Positions 11,814 to 25,320 of a stretch of DNA of 64,000 bases are shown piece by piece; positions within the stretch are counted from its first letter, which is position 1; each line of letters begins with the position of its first letter. This DNA is from Eretmocerus hayati. Lineage: Eukaryota; Arthropoda; Insecta; Hymenoptera; Aphelinidae. The stretch covers positions 121,054,305-121,118,304 of the forward strand of contig CM056743.1 of NCBI GenBank assembly GCA_029851415.1, written 5' to 3'. A program made the translations under genes and the position numbers. The notes beneath the pieces are model-generated. The model saw only the letters and a list, made by a program, of their open reading frames with translations. It was not told the origin of the DNA and did no database searches.

Positions 11814-13544
11814 CTTAGTTTATATTCTCTCAAGCTTGGAATTGCATAATGCTCTGCTTTGGATTCATGACTAATGGGCCAATTTTTGAATGGAGCTTCG
11901 ATATCGATAATAGCTTCGAGCGATTCAATTAACAAGAGCCTTATGAATGTCCCATTGAGGATCGACGTCAAAGTTAACAGCTCGCGAGAAAACCCGATAA
12001 AGTGTCTATCCGGCACATGAATTATGGGTACACGTGTAAAATGAGTTAGTGATCAAGAAAGTGTCCAAATGTTAGCCACCGCGTGAAAATAATAAACATC
12101 AAGCTCGCGAAGACTCATTACGTAATCTGGTTGAATTACTCAGAGCAACGTAGCGATCGTTGTTGCCGAGCATGCCCTTAATCCTCGTAATAGAAACGTC
12201 ATCCCTTGGAATAAATCATAGCCCGCGCGATAAGCCACGTTTCGGTGTATAACCCGGATCTTGATAAGCGACGTGACCTCCGCCTCCGCGTTGTCCTCTC
12301 TTTGTCCCCAAAAGGATAGTAGTATACAATACCCCCAGAACCGCAAACAATCACTTACGTACGAAAATGTTTATTTGCATAGGAAGAACACGAGCCCTTG
12401 TCTCCTGCCTTCCAAGCCCTAAGCCATCCCCATATCCCCACTATCTATAGGTAAGCATTTCCCAATGAAACCCTCTCACGGATAAAGGCGGGCGAGCGAT
12501 ACGTAAGGATACGAAATCGCGATACGACACGAGCTTGATGCCCGTTCGACCTATACGTCCACCTTTGACCAAGCTTGACCGACTGTCCTTTATTCCCTTG
12601 AGAGCTGAGTATATGGAGTATCTCATTTTCTTTTTCTTTTGTCGGTTTCTTTTTTTGGTCACAACGGGTGACGATGGCAATCGTCAAACATCATGAATGA
12701 TCCATGAGGGGACACTGAGCGACGTGGATATAGCCCAAAAAAAGCTCTGAAAAGCTTTTTGGAGGGAGAGCTTTGAGATTGAACAGCGAGATGAAAGCGA
12801 CTACGGCGAATACGGAATTCGCGCTTATATATATATATATATATATATATATAGCTACGTACACAAAGTGTGGGGGAAAATGATCCAAGATAGAACTAGA
12901 CGGCAATGATGAATGGATGAGACGGTTGGAATATAGAGGCTGAAACGTTGGCTGGTTTGTTGGTAGTATTAGGTATGTAGTATATACGTTTTGCGAGTGA
13001 TGGGTATAAGGGTCGACGAGGATTGATGCGGGTAAGAATGAAACGGGTGCCCGAGTATGTATATCTGCGGCCGGTGTAGAACATGAGCCAGTCGACGCCC
13101 ACGCGACTAGCCGGCGTGCGCGGACTATCTGATAGATAGGTCAATTATGCATTCGTTTGAACCCCGCGTGGGTAGTTTGTTTTGATCGCGATTAGCCCTC
13201 GAGCGACGCCTGTGTGTACGTATAGTTATTACATATGACTGCGTGCGAGAGATTGATTTCTCTTTGCCGCACTCTGCTGTCATAATGAGTCAAAGTGATG
13301 AGCGTATCGCGATTATACTTGGCCCGTTATTAAGGGAAGCTGGTAGGTTTTATGATTTCTTATATCCCTGATCTATACAGATATTGACTTTTTGCTCTGG
13401 TGCCAATTTTATCGTCGTTACACAAATTCTTCCCATTCTTTTATTGGTTTATCAAGAATCATTTTTGACCATTTATGACAAGTCTGTATGGTATGTGTTT
13501 TGGGTAACTTCGCCGAGGACTTTGCAATGTGGGAGCGTCTGAAA
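11814..13544. other. No gene recognised; CpG-bearing segment
   Basis: About 12120-13330 is richer in CpG and lacks the transposon families seen on either side. It may be unique, possibly regulatory, DNA; the sequence alone does not prove this. A TA tract lies at 12826-12853. Confidence 0.4.
12826..12853. repeat. (TA)n microsatellite
   Basis: Fourteen uninterrupted TA units. Confidence 0.95.
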
Positions 13545-14750
13545 GTAAAACAAGTGATCCAAAATGTCCTCTCCTAGGCCACTTTGACAATAGTCTGGGC
13601 CCACTTCAAAATTTCCCAATTGAGCTTGTATTGAGAACTTCAAGATGAGCCTAAGTGAGTTAGATTTCAACTAACCAGAGCCGAGTTATCACAATTTTCT
13701 CAAAACAGGATTATCTGCGAGTTTGCGAAAAGATGTAATACCAGCCATGATGTAAAGTGCCGATAAGTGGCGATAAAGTGCATGAAACCGTTTTCATGCC
13801 TTTTCATTGACGTGCACCCGCATTTACAGTCTTTTAAGGTCCAAATCAATATTTCCGGCTCATTTCATGACGTAATGAACACCTTCTGCGAATTAGGAAG
13901 AGTCGTCCTGCAAACCCTTTCGAGGAAACAGTATTGAAGCATGTTGAGTACATACAAATTTTGGCTCTCATGTTCTACAAATCATCTCCATGTTTTGCAC
14001 ATAAGTCGCTTCGAATCCAAAATTTGCAAGTTTAAGGCGATGCGGTCACCGTGCACGCTGAAAGTTATTCGCACTTTCATCAAATTTGCTCGCGATTTGG
14101 GTGAAACGACGAGAAGACCCGCGTTTATTATCATCTATCTCGAGTTCGTCTTCTCATCGTTTCGCCCAAATCGCAAGAGAATCGGATAAAAGTGAGAATT
14201 ACAAAGTACCTATGTTATAGGTTAGGAAGTGTCCGCACTCGAGTTATTCCCACTTTTCTCCAGTTCTCTTGCGATTTGAGCCAAACGACGAGAAGACGAA
14301 CTCGAGTTAGATGATAATGAACGCGGGTCTTCTCGTCGTTTCACCCAAATCGCGAACAAATTTGATAAAAGTGCGAATAACTTTCAGCGTGCACGGTGCA
14401 CGGTGACCGCATCGCCTTAAAAAGAAGATTCGAAAGGTCTCAAAAAACGGAATCGAATGCGCTAAAAAATGTTAGAATTGGTCGAACTCAAAGAATTCGG
14501 CACTTGTTTTATTGAGCGCAATTTCCTCGATGGTTTCTTAGCATGTGCAAACACAAAGAATGAAAAAATCACTTTGAATCCTCTGAGGAACGCAGAAATA
14601 ATTTGCAATCGATCCAAACCACTCATTTCCCCATATTTTAACATAACAAACGTAAAACCACTTTGCGGGAAGATCATAGAGTGCTTTTTAATGAGATTGG
14701 CGTAAGTGGGGCATGTTGGGTACAGGGGACGTGTTGGATACACTTAACTT
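13545..14750. mobile_element. C element (A-family), split by a MITE
   Basis: 13545-14035 and 14421-14750 align with element A at about 7825-8770. Landmarks are GAGTTTGCGAAAA, CATGTTGAGTACA versus CATGTTGGGTACA, ATTTTAACATAACAAA, and the terminal GGATACACTTA. The middle (14036-14416) is a TTAA MITE that is absent from A. No protein is recognised. Confidence 0.65.
14036..14416. mobile_element. TTAA-flanked foldback MITE, copy 2
   Basis: It starts GGCGATGCGGTCACCGTGCA and ends with its reverse complement, flanked by TTAA at 14032-14035 and 14417-14420. The internal stems GACGAGAAGAC / GTCTTCTCGTC are as in copy 1. The asymmetric centre (a TTATAGGTTA region) reads in the opposite direction to the one in 2150-2540, so the two copies are inverted relative to each other. 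It is inserted in element C. Confidence 0.87.
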
Positions 14751-16560
14751 ATATGAAATATGGTTGGCACATTGTTTCGAAATTTCTTCCACTTTCGATG
14801 TTTTGCTATTATAAATTGGACTCAAAACTAGTAACTTGAAGGTGTATGAACTTCTGAAATTTGGCCCGAGATTGAATTCTCGTAGAATAATTATTATTTG
14901 GATATCATGAGCACGCTGACTCTTGACATTTAGAGGACTTTTTCTCAAGAATCCTTTATAATTCTTCGATCCTACAACGTACGGCCCATGGACAAAATTC
15001 ATATCAGAGAAATTTCGAGTGACTCTTATTCTTCATCAATTTCGATGAAGTTCGTACATATACCATTCCAGTATTATTGGAAAGGAGATATATCGATATC
15101 ATTAGAGTGGAGTAGTGGAGGATAATAATTTACTCCGTCCCCAATTAACCAACTCAGGCCGAGCTCATTTTTCATCTTCATTATCGTGAAAAATCAGGGA
15201 GTAATAATTCGGAGATGAAGCACTTTTGGGAAAGACGCTGAGAAATTTTGCAAAAGCAGACGGCTGCATAGCCCCTGATGAATATTCATAATCCTTGTCT
15301 CATTGAAAATGTAGATTTTCTCTTGCATTCGTTAAAAAAGTGTCTGCCAAGATTTCAAAACTCAAAATTAATTCATAGGCGAAGCTCACCTCGAGTTCTG
15401 TAACTCGTCCATTTTTTAAATGTGACTGGCATCTCTTGTAGAAATACTCGCACATCCACGAAAATTCTCCAAAAGCAAGAAGATTGAATAAATAATTCAG
15501 CATCGAATGAATCCTCCAGCTTGCTAACACAGAAATATAAGTAGCCCATTGCAGAACTCGAATCATAATCCTCTATTGGATCACAGCTTCTCTCGCATCT
15601 GCTTTATTATCCTACCATTGTCCTCATTCAAACGGCTGCATCAGCAGCGTAACAAATTCAAAACGATCCCGAATTGCAAATCAGCTTGCTCGCTGTCACT
15701 GATTCGGCACAGGATCGATATAGTTCCGCTTGAGCAAATACCGTATTGTATGTATATACGTATAGCAAGCGCTATCTGGCATAATAAATACGTTCCGTGG
15801 GGCCGTCACATCAGAGTTAGAGCGAGAATCCAAATCGAATTGAAACACGCGCGCGCTCGTGAGCGAGCGAACGACAGTGAGAGCCATCATACCCAAATCA
15901 AACATGATGGCATATATGAGACCTAATCGCTCGAGCAAATAGAGAAAAAAGGTTAACAGTAGGTATCGTGTAGTGAGTGAGCCCTATTGGTGCCCCTGAC
16001 GAATTTTTGCATTCATTCGGCTCGCCGCATTTGAATGAACTTTGACGCGAGCTGTACCGACTCGGACATATGTGCCCTTTGCGCGAAGCCCTTTGCTGTC
16101 TCCATATGAGCGTCGCGCGGTCTAGACGGTCTGCCAATCAATACCGCCAAATAAGCCACATACGTGTTCCAAGCATAGGTAGTCAAAAGGGTTTGACGAT
16201 GGAGTTTGAATCAAACAATGATAAAAACTATTGCCAACTGCCGGTGTGGAATCTTGAAATCTCTATCTAAAAATCGAATTGGAGGTGAAAAATTACCCCA
16301 TTATTCATTGAATGTTGACATACTCGCAAGGTGCAGAGAACATTGTTTACAAAATAAAATCCCAAATCTCTCTCCTCTTGATAATCAAAAGTGATCAACA
16401 CACCATTCCCGTCATTTCTTTTTCTTCCAAACTACCGTCAACTCAGACAACTTCGAAACGCACTGTAGTAGTTTTAGAACGACCATGAAATAATGGCTCG
16501 TAAGACCTCACTAAGCCTCCAAATTCATTCTCAAGTTCTGAAAAAAAATTTTTCTACTCA
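14751..16560. other. No gene recognised
   Basis: 14751-15540 is AT-rich. About 15560-16150 is CpG-bearing, with alternating GCGCGC/GAGCGAGCG words. The longest frame (15549-15926, 125 codons) shows no domain, signal or family resemblance. Confidence 0.45.
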
Positions 16561-16565
16561 TAGTA

Positions 16566-16762
16566 CGTGAGACCAATGTTTTTTATCCATTAACTCCACT
16601 GTGGTGACTACACCAAATTGAACAAATAAGAAATAGGAGAATTTCCATTTTGATGATATTCTTTTAGTTCAATTGGTTTGAAATCGATGAAATAGTTGTG
16701 AAATTGCTCTCGTGAATGGAAATCCTTATTTCTACGAGTATGGAGGCCTAGCACGGTCTCAC
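16566..16762. mobile_element. Possible small foldback element
   Basis: The ends GTGAGACC and GGTCTCAC are inverted. An internal hairpin CCAAATTGAAC / GTTCAATTGG spans about 16612-16680. The intervening arms are only partly complementary, so this is tentative. Confidence 0.3.
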
Positions 16763-16775
16763 AATTTTTTACAGG

Positions 16776-17690
16776 CAGTCCTCCGTATTCGCGGTTAACG
16801 CGTACATGGAAAGTGCCAAAAATATCAAAACCGCGAATACGGGGACCTCTCGTGCTTATGCGATCTAACGTGGAAAGGTAGAGTTTCCAGAAGGAACACG
16901 AGTACTAGATCGATTAGTGTCTTTAAATGGGTGAGAGATAGTTACGAGGTGAGAGAGAGTGTGTGATTCTAATCGTTGTTCAGATCGATCTGCCGCGGCG
17001 TGGCCCGTCGTCCGTGACGATGGGTCCGCGGCGCGACATCGCGCTTGAGTGGTGAAACGGGCGATTATTCGTCAGAAACGCTGACGGTGCACCTGGTGCA
17101 TCGTCAGGCCGCAGGCTCGCACCTCTCCACGTCACAGGAAATTAGGGGTTCACGTACGAGTGTATCAAAAGAGGCTCAAAACCGTAAAAGGCTACTTATA
17201 GAATATCCAAAGATTCTGTGAATAGGGATATCTCAGTGTAAAAAATCAAAACAGCACAAGAAGTAGTCAAAGATTTCTCAACATTCCTTGTGAAATTGAG
17301 GAATAGAATCAATAAAGACTTCGAGTCGAATATTCTGGGACTTTCACTTGATGAGCTCAATGGGCGTGATGTTTGGCTAGTTCTTGATACGAGGTTATGA
17401 AAAATGCAGTTCTGGCAAACTTATTCTCAAAAACAATAAAAATGGTTTCGGTCTGAGCATACGCTCGATTAAATGCTTGAAATTGGTTCGTAATGGTCAA
17501 TTTGAACAGCGATACGATTGGAAAATATTGTATTCAAGGTCTGAGCTATTTCGAAAATCATGAATCGAACCGCGAATACGGGGGCTGAAACCCCGCGAGT
17601 ACGGAGGAATGTTAAATTGAGGAAACCGCGAATATTAGATTTTGCGGATTCAGGAGCCGCGAATACGGAGGGATGCCCGAATTCCAAGGT
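16776..17690 (+). mobile_element. G-family element with CCTCCGTATTCGCGG ends (G2)
   Basis: The left end CAGTCCTCCGTATTCGCGGT begins at about 16779 and the inverted match CCGCGAATACGGAGGGATG ends near 17675. Additional CCGCGAATACGG and CCCCGCGAGTACGG words occur just inside the right end. The right 530 bp align with G1. The ends resemble pogo/Tigger termini. No intact transposase is seen. A GC-rich patch (16981-17125) lies inside. Confidence 0.6.
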
Positions 17691-20600
17691 TACAACCGTG
17701 ACTTAAATTCACCCCGGTCTACGGTAACTATTTCTTTCCTTTATGTGAGAAGTGACTCGTTTTATATTAGACTATTAGCTTTGTCCCGGTTGCTTTTCTG
17801 GACCTCTTGAGGATGCCAAAGTGAAAATCAACTCAGAACTTGTAAAACGGTTATCTGAAGATGAGTTACTTCGAAGTACAGGAACGTGGTAAATTGGCGA
17901 TGGAAATTATTTCCTTTTTGCGAAAATGCCGGTGGAAGGGTCAGATTGCATAATTTTTTGTGATCGGATTCAAGTCTGTTAGTGCATGTCCCAATTGGTA
18001 TAATAATAGTGTAATCGCTCAAAAGAGAACAAAACCGATCTTTCTCTCTGGAACATTTACATACACTTTGGAGTAGGCTGTATTTGGACCTTATTTTTTT
18101 TTTCTTCTTATAATCAGTATTAGGCCTATTCTATTCCATTGAAATGAGAGAAAAGAAAAAAAGTATCCAAAAATTATCAGAATCTCTTTTTGCACAGACG
18201 AATCCCGGTGCTCGTGCGATCTCGCTTATTTGCACGTTGGCGATTGAGGGCACATTCCGGCAATCATGGAATCGGACCCCATCTCTTTTAGAACAATACT
18301 TCGATATTCTGGGTACTTTATCAGGGCTTCCCTGCATTGCTCGTGAATCCAAATGAGTATTTGACACTCAACCTCTGGTTATTCACTTGAGACTATTTTC
18401 GCCTGATCACGATATCACAGTCAAATAACAAAACTAGAACGGTTGACCGTTGTAATATTTCTCGTTTGCACTCACATACTTTTGTCATATCTGCGAAAGA
18501 AATAGTCACTTTCTCGGGCATCCTAATACTTACAGTTGTGAAACCACGCTGCATGAAATTCTAGAAGAAGAAAGAGTTGACAACGCCTCTGCGAACTAGA
18601 ACGCAAAACATAATAATTTGAGACCTTGTACAAGTGAACCCGACGGCCACAAAATACGATTTGGAATATCAATATCCGGCCACGAAGCTTGCCCAAAAAG
18701 ACTCTAGCCATCGGGCCTTAGTTGCCATATACCGGCACACCATACCAACACATCTATACACCCACCAAATTCAGTGGCACGCGAGATATCGGTGCACCTC
18801 ACGGGAAATCGTAAATTCGCGGCTGGCACTTGTTAAAAAGCAAGCTGCTCGCCTCTATCGTAATACATCGAGTGTGCATACTTTACTTACAGAACAGCCC
18901 AGCCGTAGTACTATGCTATACCAACCTCTGACAATCCCAACCTTGGAGTCGTTTTCGCGTGCACAGGGCTGGTGGCCGCGTGTCGTGTTGATATCGGGCG
19001 AAAAGTCTTTTATTTTCTGCATGCATATATCAAGTATGAATAAACGTACACAGGCATATCGTGCAAAGTGTAAAAGCTCGTGAAAAATCTCGCGCGAGAT
19101 ATTGACGAATGACGTAGACAAGACGGCTTTTGGCATAATACTTGAAAATACAGAGCTCGCTCGCGTGGCAACGCTTTGCGCGCAAAGTGAGCGATGGGTG
19201 CCTTTGCAAAAGTGTCTCGCTTCTATATACTGTAAGTATTATAGAGTTGCGACGAGTGAACATAGGTAAGTACGTATGTATGTACATGAAGCTTTGGTTT
19301 GCTTTTGAAACAGTCGCGTTTTAGACGAGGTGCGTGAGGAGAGAAGCTTGCGGAACTTGCGACTTGAGCCAAACGAGTTGTAATTACGTCTTACGTTTAT
19401 GCGGTGTGCAGTGAGCAATCGCGCGCAAGGTGATGCGAGCAGCGCGTGCTGGGTGGATTTTAATCAGTCAGAGAAATATGTTATTGACATGAATTTATAA
19501 AGTGTAAATAGGAAGTGAGTTTCTCCGATTTTGAGGATTTCACAAATGAGCTTTTGATGGAAGCGAGTGGGTGTTTGAGGATTCGCAAGCTGGCCGGGCC
19601 CCACACGTGTGTAATTGGTTCAAAAATTGATTTTTTAGGTCGTATTAGAGTCACCGATTATTATAACAGTAATAGAAACTCAAAGCTGTTAGTATCACGT
19701 TATAAGTACTAGAATCTACAAGATTGCCGTCAAATGTAGAAAGTACGGTCGCATGTTTCAAATTGCGTCCTTTTTAATTATCTGAGATCATTCATAGGAC
19801 TTTCTGCTGGATTTTTTGGACATTACTGTTGATTCGCATCTTGATGACTATGTTCTTTTGTAGAAGCTCCACAGTTTCGCGTGCTATTATTGAATCTTTC
19901 AAGATTTTTCCTTCGAAATCAAGCATGTTCGTCGATGAATTGCCTCGACGCAATCCTATTTTCATTATCAAGGATACTCCCATATGCTGCAGCTCTCTCA
20001 CTTGTTTTGTTCAAAAGCCCTCAGGGGAAGCAAATAGGCTCTGGTTTGGTATTTTCTCTATATTATTGCTACCCCATCCCAACTCCGGAGTTTGACGGAA
20101 GTGAGGATTTTTACGTCCCAGAGTCACTTTTGTTTCGAAGGGCACTCTAAATACCACTAAAAGACGCTAAAAATCGACGGTTCTTCAATCGGCTCGTTCT
20201 CATCATATGTCCCCCAATGAATCGTTCCAAGAAATTCTTTGCATACTCCAGAAACCATAGCGATTGGTGGCAGTATTTTCGCATTTGACAATATTGAAAC
20301 TATGCCTCAAAATAAACTCGTGAAGAATTTAGATCGTTTTTTCTTTCATAGAGAGCGGCAATAACAACGTCGAACAGTCAATTTGAAATGTTTTGGTTCG
20401 TGTTTGGGTCAATTTGCATAGGATACTAGTATTTCCAAGCGTGTCTCAACTGCGAAAAGGGGTCAAAATTGCAAAATTTTGGTATAATTTTTAATCGTTC
20501 TCAGATTTTTGGTTGAGGGTCAGATCGCTGACAGGCTGAGCTTGATTTAGGTACGTGCGCCTTCCGAAGGGTGGAATTTCAGTATCAAGGAAGCTTTTAC

Positions 20601-23492
20601 TTCTGAATCGGGACGCTGACATAATTTTTGAACCATCCGTTTGCAGAACTAATACAGCTGTATGTTTTTGGATGTATCAAAATCACTCAATTCAATCAGT
20701 AGCAATAATACTGCCTCGAAACACTCACTTTCAGTGGTCCATCGCTGAAAAAACGAAAAGACCGATCCTTTCGAGCCATCTGCCCGTTTTTGACCACATC
20801 AATTCATAAATTAATCCCAACGGAATGCAGTTGTTTTTTCCTTGGGACTCTCCCAATTTCAGATTATGGGACGGAATAATTTCTTTTGGTGTACGCAAAT
20901 ACAATTGCATATTCAATCATGAAGTATACGTAAATTCATTATGAATATTCATCCATCAACTGATGACATGCCTCTCATTTCGATTTATTATTCCTCTTGC
21001 AGTGATATCACGGTGATGGGAAATTAATCCATTAATGAAGCATAGGATCGAATTGATATTCAATCTCATATTTTATCGTTTCCGTGAAAAGTTGGAGAGT
21101 CGATTAATACGACGCTCGCACCAAGATCAATATGAATATGTGTCAGCTGAAATTTAAAACATCGCGCCACGTCAGACCAGTGCGAGTATAATATCATGCG
21201 GTATCGGAGCGAATATTGTGAACCTCAACATTCGTTTGAAAACGGATCTGAAGTTTTCTGAAATCCTCATTGGTTAGGTAAGTAGAATATACATCCATCA
21301 ATGAGAGAAGTCATGTTAATCAATACCTGGAAAGTACTGAGACTTTTGTGAATATCTTTGTTATATCTTTCTGATTAATCAGTAAAAGTCAATTTCCAAT
21401 CAATAGTCGAATTTTGGAGTGAATGTGAGTAATTTTGTGATTACTAGCTTTAGAGTTTCATTATGTTTTGAACAACAATTTGTGTAATGTGAGAATTTCA
21501 AGGAGTGTCAAGAAATGGATGACAAGAATATCGGAAAAGTGATTTGCTGAACAAATTATTTAGGTGAAGTTGATCGAGATGATGATTTACTAAGATACGA
21601 TTCTTCAATTGCACACATGCGGACAACTCTTCTTTTCGTTGAATGGGGCATAAACATAATAATATCAATTGAATGTATCGATTCAAATGAGGAGGGAAGG
21701 AATAAGTTTTGTTCTTCCAGACATTCCACACGAGTGGAAACTTTAGCCTTGAGACATTATCCCATGTAGTGAATAGTTTATTTATTCAAGTTGGGGTACA
21801 AAAAGCCTTTAGATATAGTATTTTGTACCGCGGTAGAATCAGGATTTTTTCCCCGATATTTGTCCAGTAATCATCAATATTCAGTTTATGGTCTACGTCG
21901 ACATCACTCGTTACTACAGAGCGGTAGGGATCGACCGCTCACGCTTTGAGAGTTGTAAACTCTTTCGCACACTGCCCAGAATAAGTCAACTCGATACCTC
22001 GCCAGACAACGTTTCATCAGTGCCAGCTTCTGCTTCCTCTGTACACTCATCAACATTGATTCATTTACTGATTTCTCAATTTTTCATCAACTTAGACCAA
22101 TCTAGGTGTTATGGGCATACGGAGCTTGTTAAAAAGTTTCATCGAGATCAAAATTTGCCACTGTGGATTGATTATGTCCATTGGGTATGAAGCTAATACG
22201 GTGAACTGTTGGAGCAGGAAGAATCATCAGGATCGAAACATGATGTTGATCAGGGCCGAAAAACATTACAGTAGGTCTTTCTACACACGGTTCCTAAGGG
22301 GGAATAAATCAACATCTACATCCTGATTACTCTTCTATCAGTATGCTGGTTAATGATTTTGAAATCAAAGTGTGAGGCATCAAATTGTTGTCTGGCTTCC
22401 CTAACGCAGGGTAGGTTGTTTTGCAAGCTGCGCAACTGCATAATGAGGGGGACGAGTGAGATCTCAATTTTGGGTTTGATCCTATTAGCTTTAGTACGAC
22501 TGCTTCATGCCAGAGATGATATACTCGAAGAAGCGGAAAGACTACTCCCAAACTTCTCCTTTATCGTTATCATACTACTTTACTGGTAAAGCTGGAGGGC
22601 CGAATGAGTTTAGTATTCCTAAATTCTCTCGTTGTACAACAGGGGGATAATATTCTTACCATATCAGCAAGGCACTTTGCTTTGCCTTGGTATTGAAGGG
22701 AAGCTATGCGTTGCATTTCCGGAAAGAGGCTATGCTCTTCGAGTGAGAAGGTTATGCTTTTCGAGTACGTTGCGAACGTTGCTTTCATAGCAACGCAATT
22801 TTACCAGAACGGTAAAGTCAACGTGGAACGTAAATCACTTATTCCACGTGCATCGGTTGCAAGGCTAATCAAAGTCATAATATAGAGAAATGCGTGCCTT
22901 TCCGTGTAAGAGCCTTGTTGATTCAGGATTTAGCGTGCTGGCATCGCAAACGATGCTGTTTGAGGGGTCGCGGTTTCCATATCTGGTGGCAATATTCGGC
23001 AATATTTAATCTGGAACTTCTACAATGAAGAATGTTTTTATCACGACCCAACTGCTTTGAAATGGCCATTTCTATCAGGATCTTGTTTGTAGAGGAATCC
23101 CAGAATCCCCTGTTGCCCAACATCTTGCTAGCGAGGCTTGGGTGAATGTAAAGCAGGGAGTGGAGGAGCAGGACCCGATATGCACGGAAGAGATATGTGG
23201 AAGGAGTGCCACCTTTACTACATTGGAGTTTGGACCTCAAAACTCATGGCCTTTCAACTGCTGACAAGGTATTCTTCTGAAACGTTACAGAATTTTACGG
23301 ATTCTATGGTCTCTTTCGGTAAGATCATGGATGTCGGCCTTACCGGCATTGGAGAAAGGCATTTTATGGCTGCAAACTAATGGCCTAATATAAGTCACTG
23401 CTCCGGAGATGCTGAGAGCTGTGACAGTGTGGTGGTGGAAACGGAACCAGGTTGTGGAAATTCTTGAATCATTCCTGTCAGTTGATGAGATG
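17691..23492. other. Long gene-free stretch
   Basis: I recognise no protein or RNA here. About 18600-19450 is CpG-bearing. Around 20140-20190 the sequence GCACTCTAAA...CTAAAAATCGACGGTTC weakly resembles the arm of the 3.2 kb palindrome near 4022-4070, suggesting an old relative. Between 21880 and 23460 several 70-105 codon frames lie on both strands without a recognisable family; a degraded gene is possible but unsupported. Confidence 0.4.
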
Positions 23493-25320
23493 TTAGAATA
23501 TGATGAATTCCACGCCAAAGCGACCTACGGAAAGGGGTCATCTCTCAGATTCTTTTTTAACCTTTTTCATTCGATTCTATGGCCCAAAATAGGAACTTCG
23601 GACCACCTATGGGGTCCAAAAAAAATTTCTCCTCTCCATTGCACGCATATCCGTCAACAGACCGAAAATTTATCGTGTAAAAATCGATGCTCTTTTATTC
23701 ACGAAAATGGGAATATTTAGAGTTTTTGGATAGCTATCGATTTGCGGGTTGCGGCATCTGAAAGGGCATCCAAAAACCTATCGAAAACGTTGTCGGAAAT
23801 TCCTTCTCTGTGATTTGGGGGCCTCCTGGAGGCAAAAGAGTGTTTTTCACTAAAATGTTGATTTCTCAAAAAGCCATTTTTTTTATTTTTCTAAAATCAT
23901 ATATTTGACGTAAAATTCTGCGTTCTTTCGAAAAAAATGGGTTTCAGAGAAGTTTGGGGCGATCCAAGTGACTTATGAGCCATTTTTTGAAAATTCGATT
24001 TTTTCGGTTTCAGAAAAAGGCGATTTTCTGCGCATGCACACAAACGTAGACTTTCGGCGCCACTTTCAATGGAGAGCTGACAAAATTTCCTATAAAATGA
24101 CTACCCGCAAAGTTGAAATTCATGCACTGAAACGCGATCTGCAAGGATTTATTATGTCGAATCAAAATCACATGAACGCCCATTAACGCCTTCGTGGCAC
24201 CTGCTGAGATGACACATTCACGAGATCTTCTCGGGACTCAATTTTGAATACGAAATTGACCTGAAAAAATTCGGACCACATGGTTTCAACGTGAAATTGT
24301 ATGAACTTTCAAAATATGCGATAAAAAACCCCGTTCGAGGCGAACCCGAGGTGCTACATTGAATTTTTCGCAATTTTGAATGTGGAATATCGTATTTTCT
24401 GGCGCAATTTTGAATGTGGAATATCGTATTTTCTGGCGAAAAATTGAATGTAGCACCTCGGGTTCGCCTCAAACGGGGTTTTTCATCGCATATTTTGAAA
24501 GTTCATACAATTTTACGTTGAAACCATGTGGTCCGAATTTTTTTCAGGTCAATTTCGTACTCAAAATTGAGTCCCGAGAAGATCTCGTAAATGTGTCATC
24601 TCAGCGGGCGCCACGAAGGCGTTAATTGGCTGAATTTTCATGTAATTTTGATTCCATAAAATTAATCGTTGCAGATCCCGTTTCAGTGCATGAATTTCAA
24701 CTTTGCGGGTAGTCATTTTATAGCAAATTTTGTCAGCTTTCCATTGAAAGTGACGCCGAAAGTCTACGTTTGTGCGCATGCGCAGAAAATCGCCTTTTTC
24801 TGAAACCGAAAAAATCGAATTTTCAAAAAATGGCTCATAAGTCACTTGGATCGCCCCAAACTTCTCTGAAACCCATTTTTTTCGAAAGAACGCAAAATTT
24901 TACGTCAAATATATGATTTAAAAAAAATAAAAAAAATGGCTTTTTGAGAAATCAACATTTTAGTGAAAAACACTCTTTTGCCTCCAGGGAGGCCCCCAAA
25001 TCACAGAGAAGGAATTTCCGACAACGTTTTCGATAGGTTTTTTGATGCCCTTTCAGATGCTGCGAGCCGCAAATCGATAGCTATTCAAAAACTCGAAATA
25101 TTCTCATTTTCGTGAATAAAAGAGCATCGATTTTTACACGATAAATTTTCGGTCTGTTGACGGATGTGCGTGCAATGGAGAGGAGAAATTTTTTTTGGGC
25201 CCCATAGGTGGTCCGAAGTTCCTATTTTGGGCCATAGAATCGAATGAAAAAGGTTAAAAAAGAATCTGAGAGATGACCCCTTTCCGTAGGTCGCTTTGGC
25301 GTGGAATTCATCATATCTAA
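23493..25320. mobile_element. 1.8 kb near-perfect palindrome
   Basis: The left arm (about 23493-24360) and right arm (about 24450-25320) are reverse complements with only scattered single-base changes and short indels. For example, GATGAATTCCACGCCAAAGC at the left end is complemented exactly at 25295-25314. The spacer of about 90 bp contains a duplicated word around GTGGAATATCGTATTTTCTG. Each arm carries the same short open frame, one on each strand (23968-24186 + and 24561-24845 -), with no recognisable domain. Transcription through it would give a long hairpin RNA. No clear target duplication was found. Confidence 0.85.

Noticed and set aside
18634..19083. 149-codon plus-strand frame
   Set aside because: It starts with GTG, not ATG, and has no recognisable domain.
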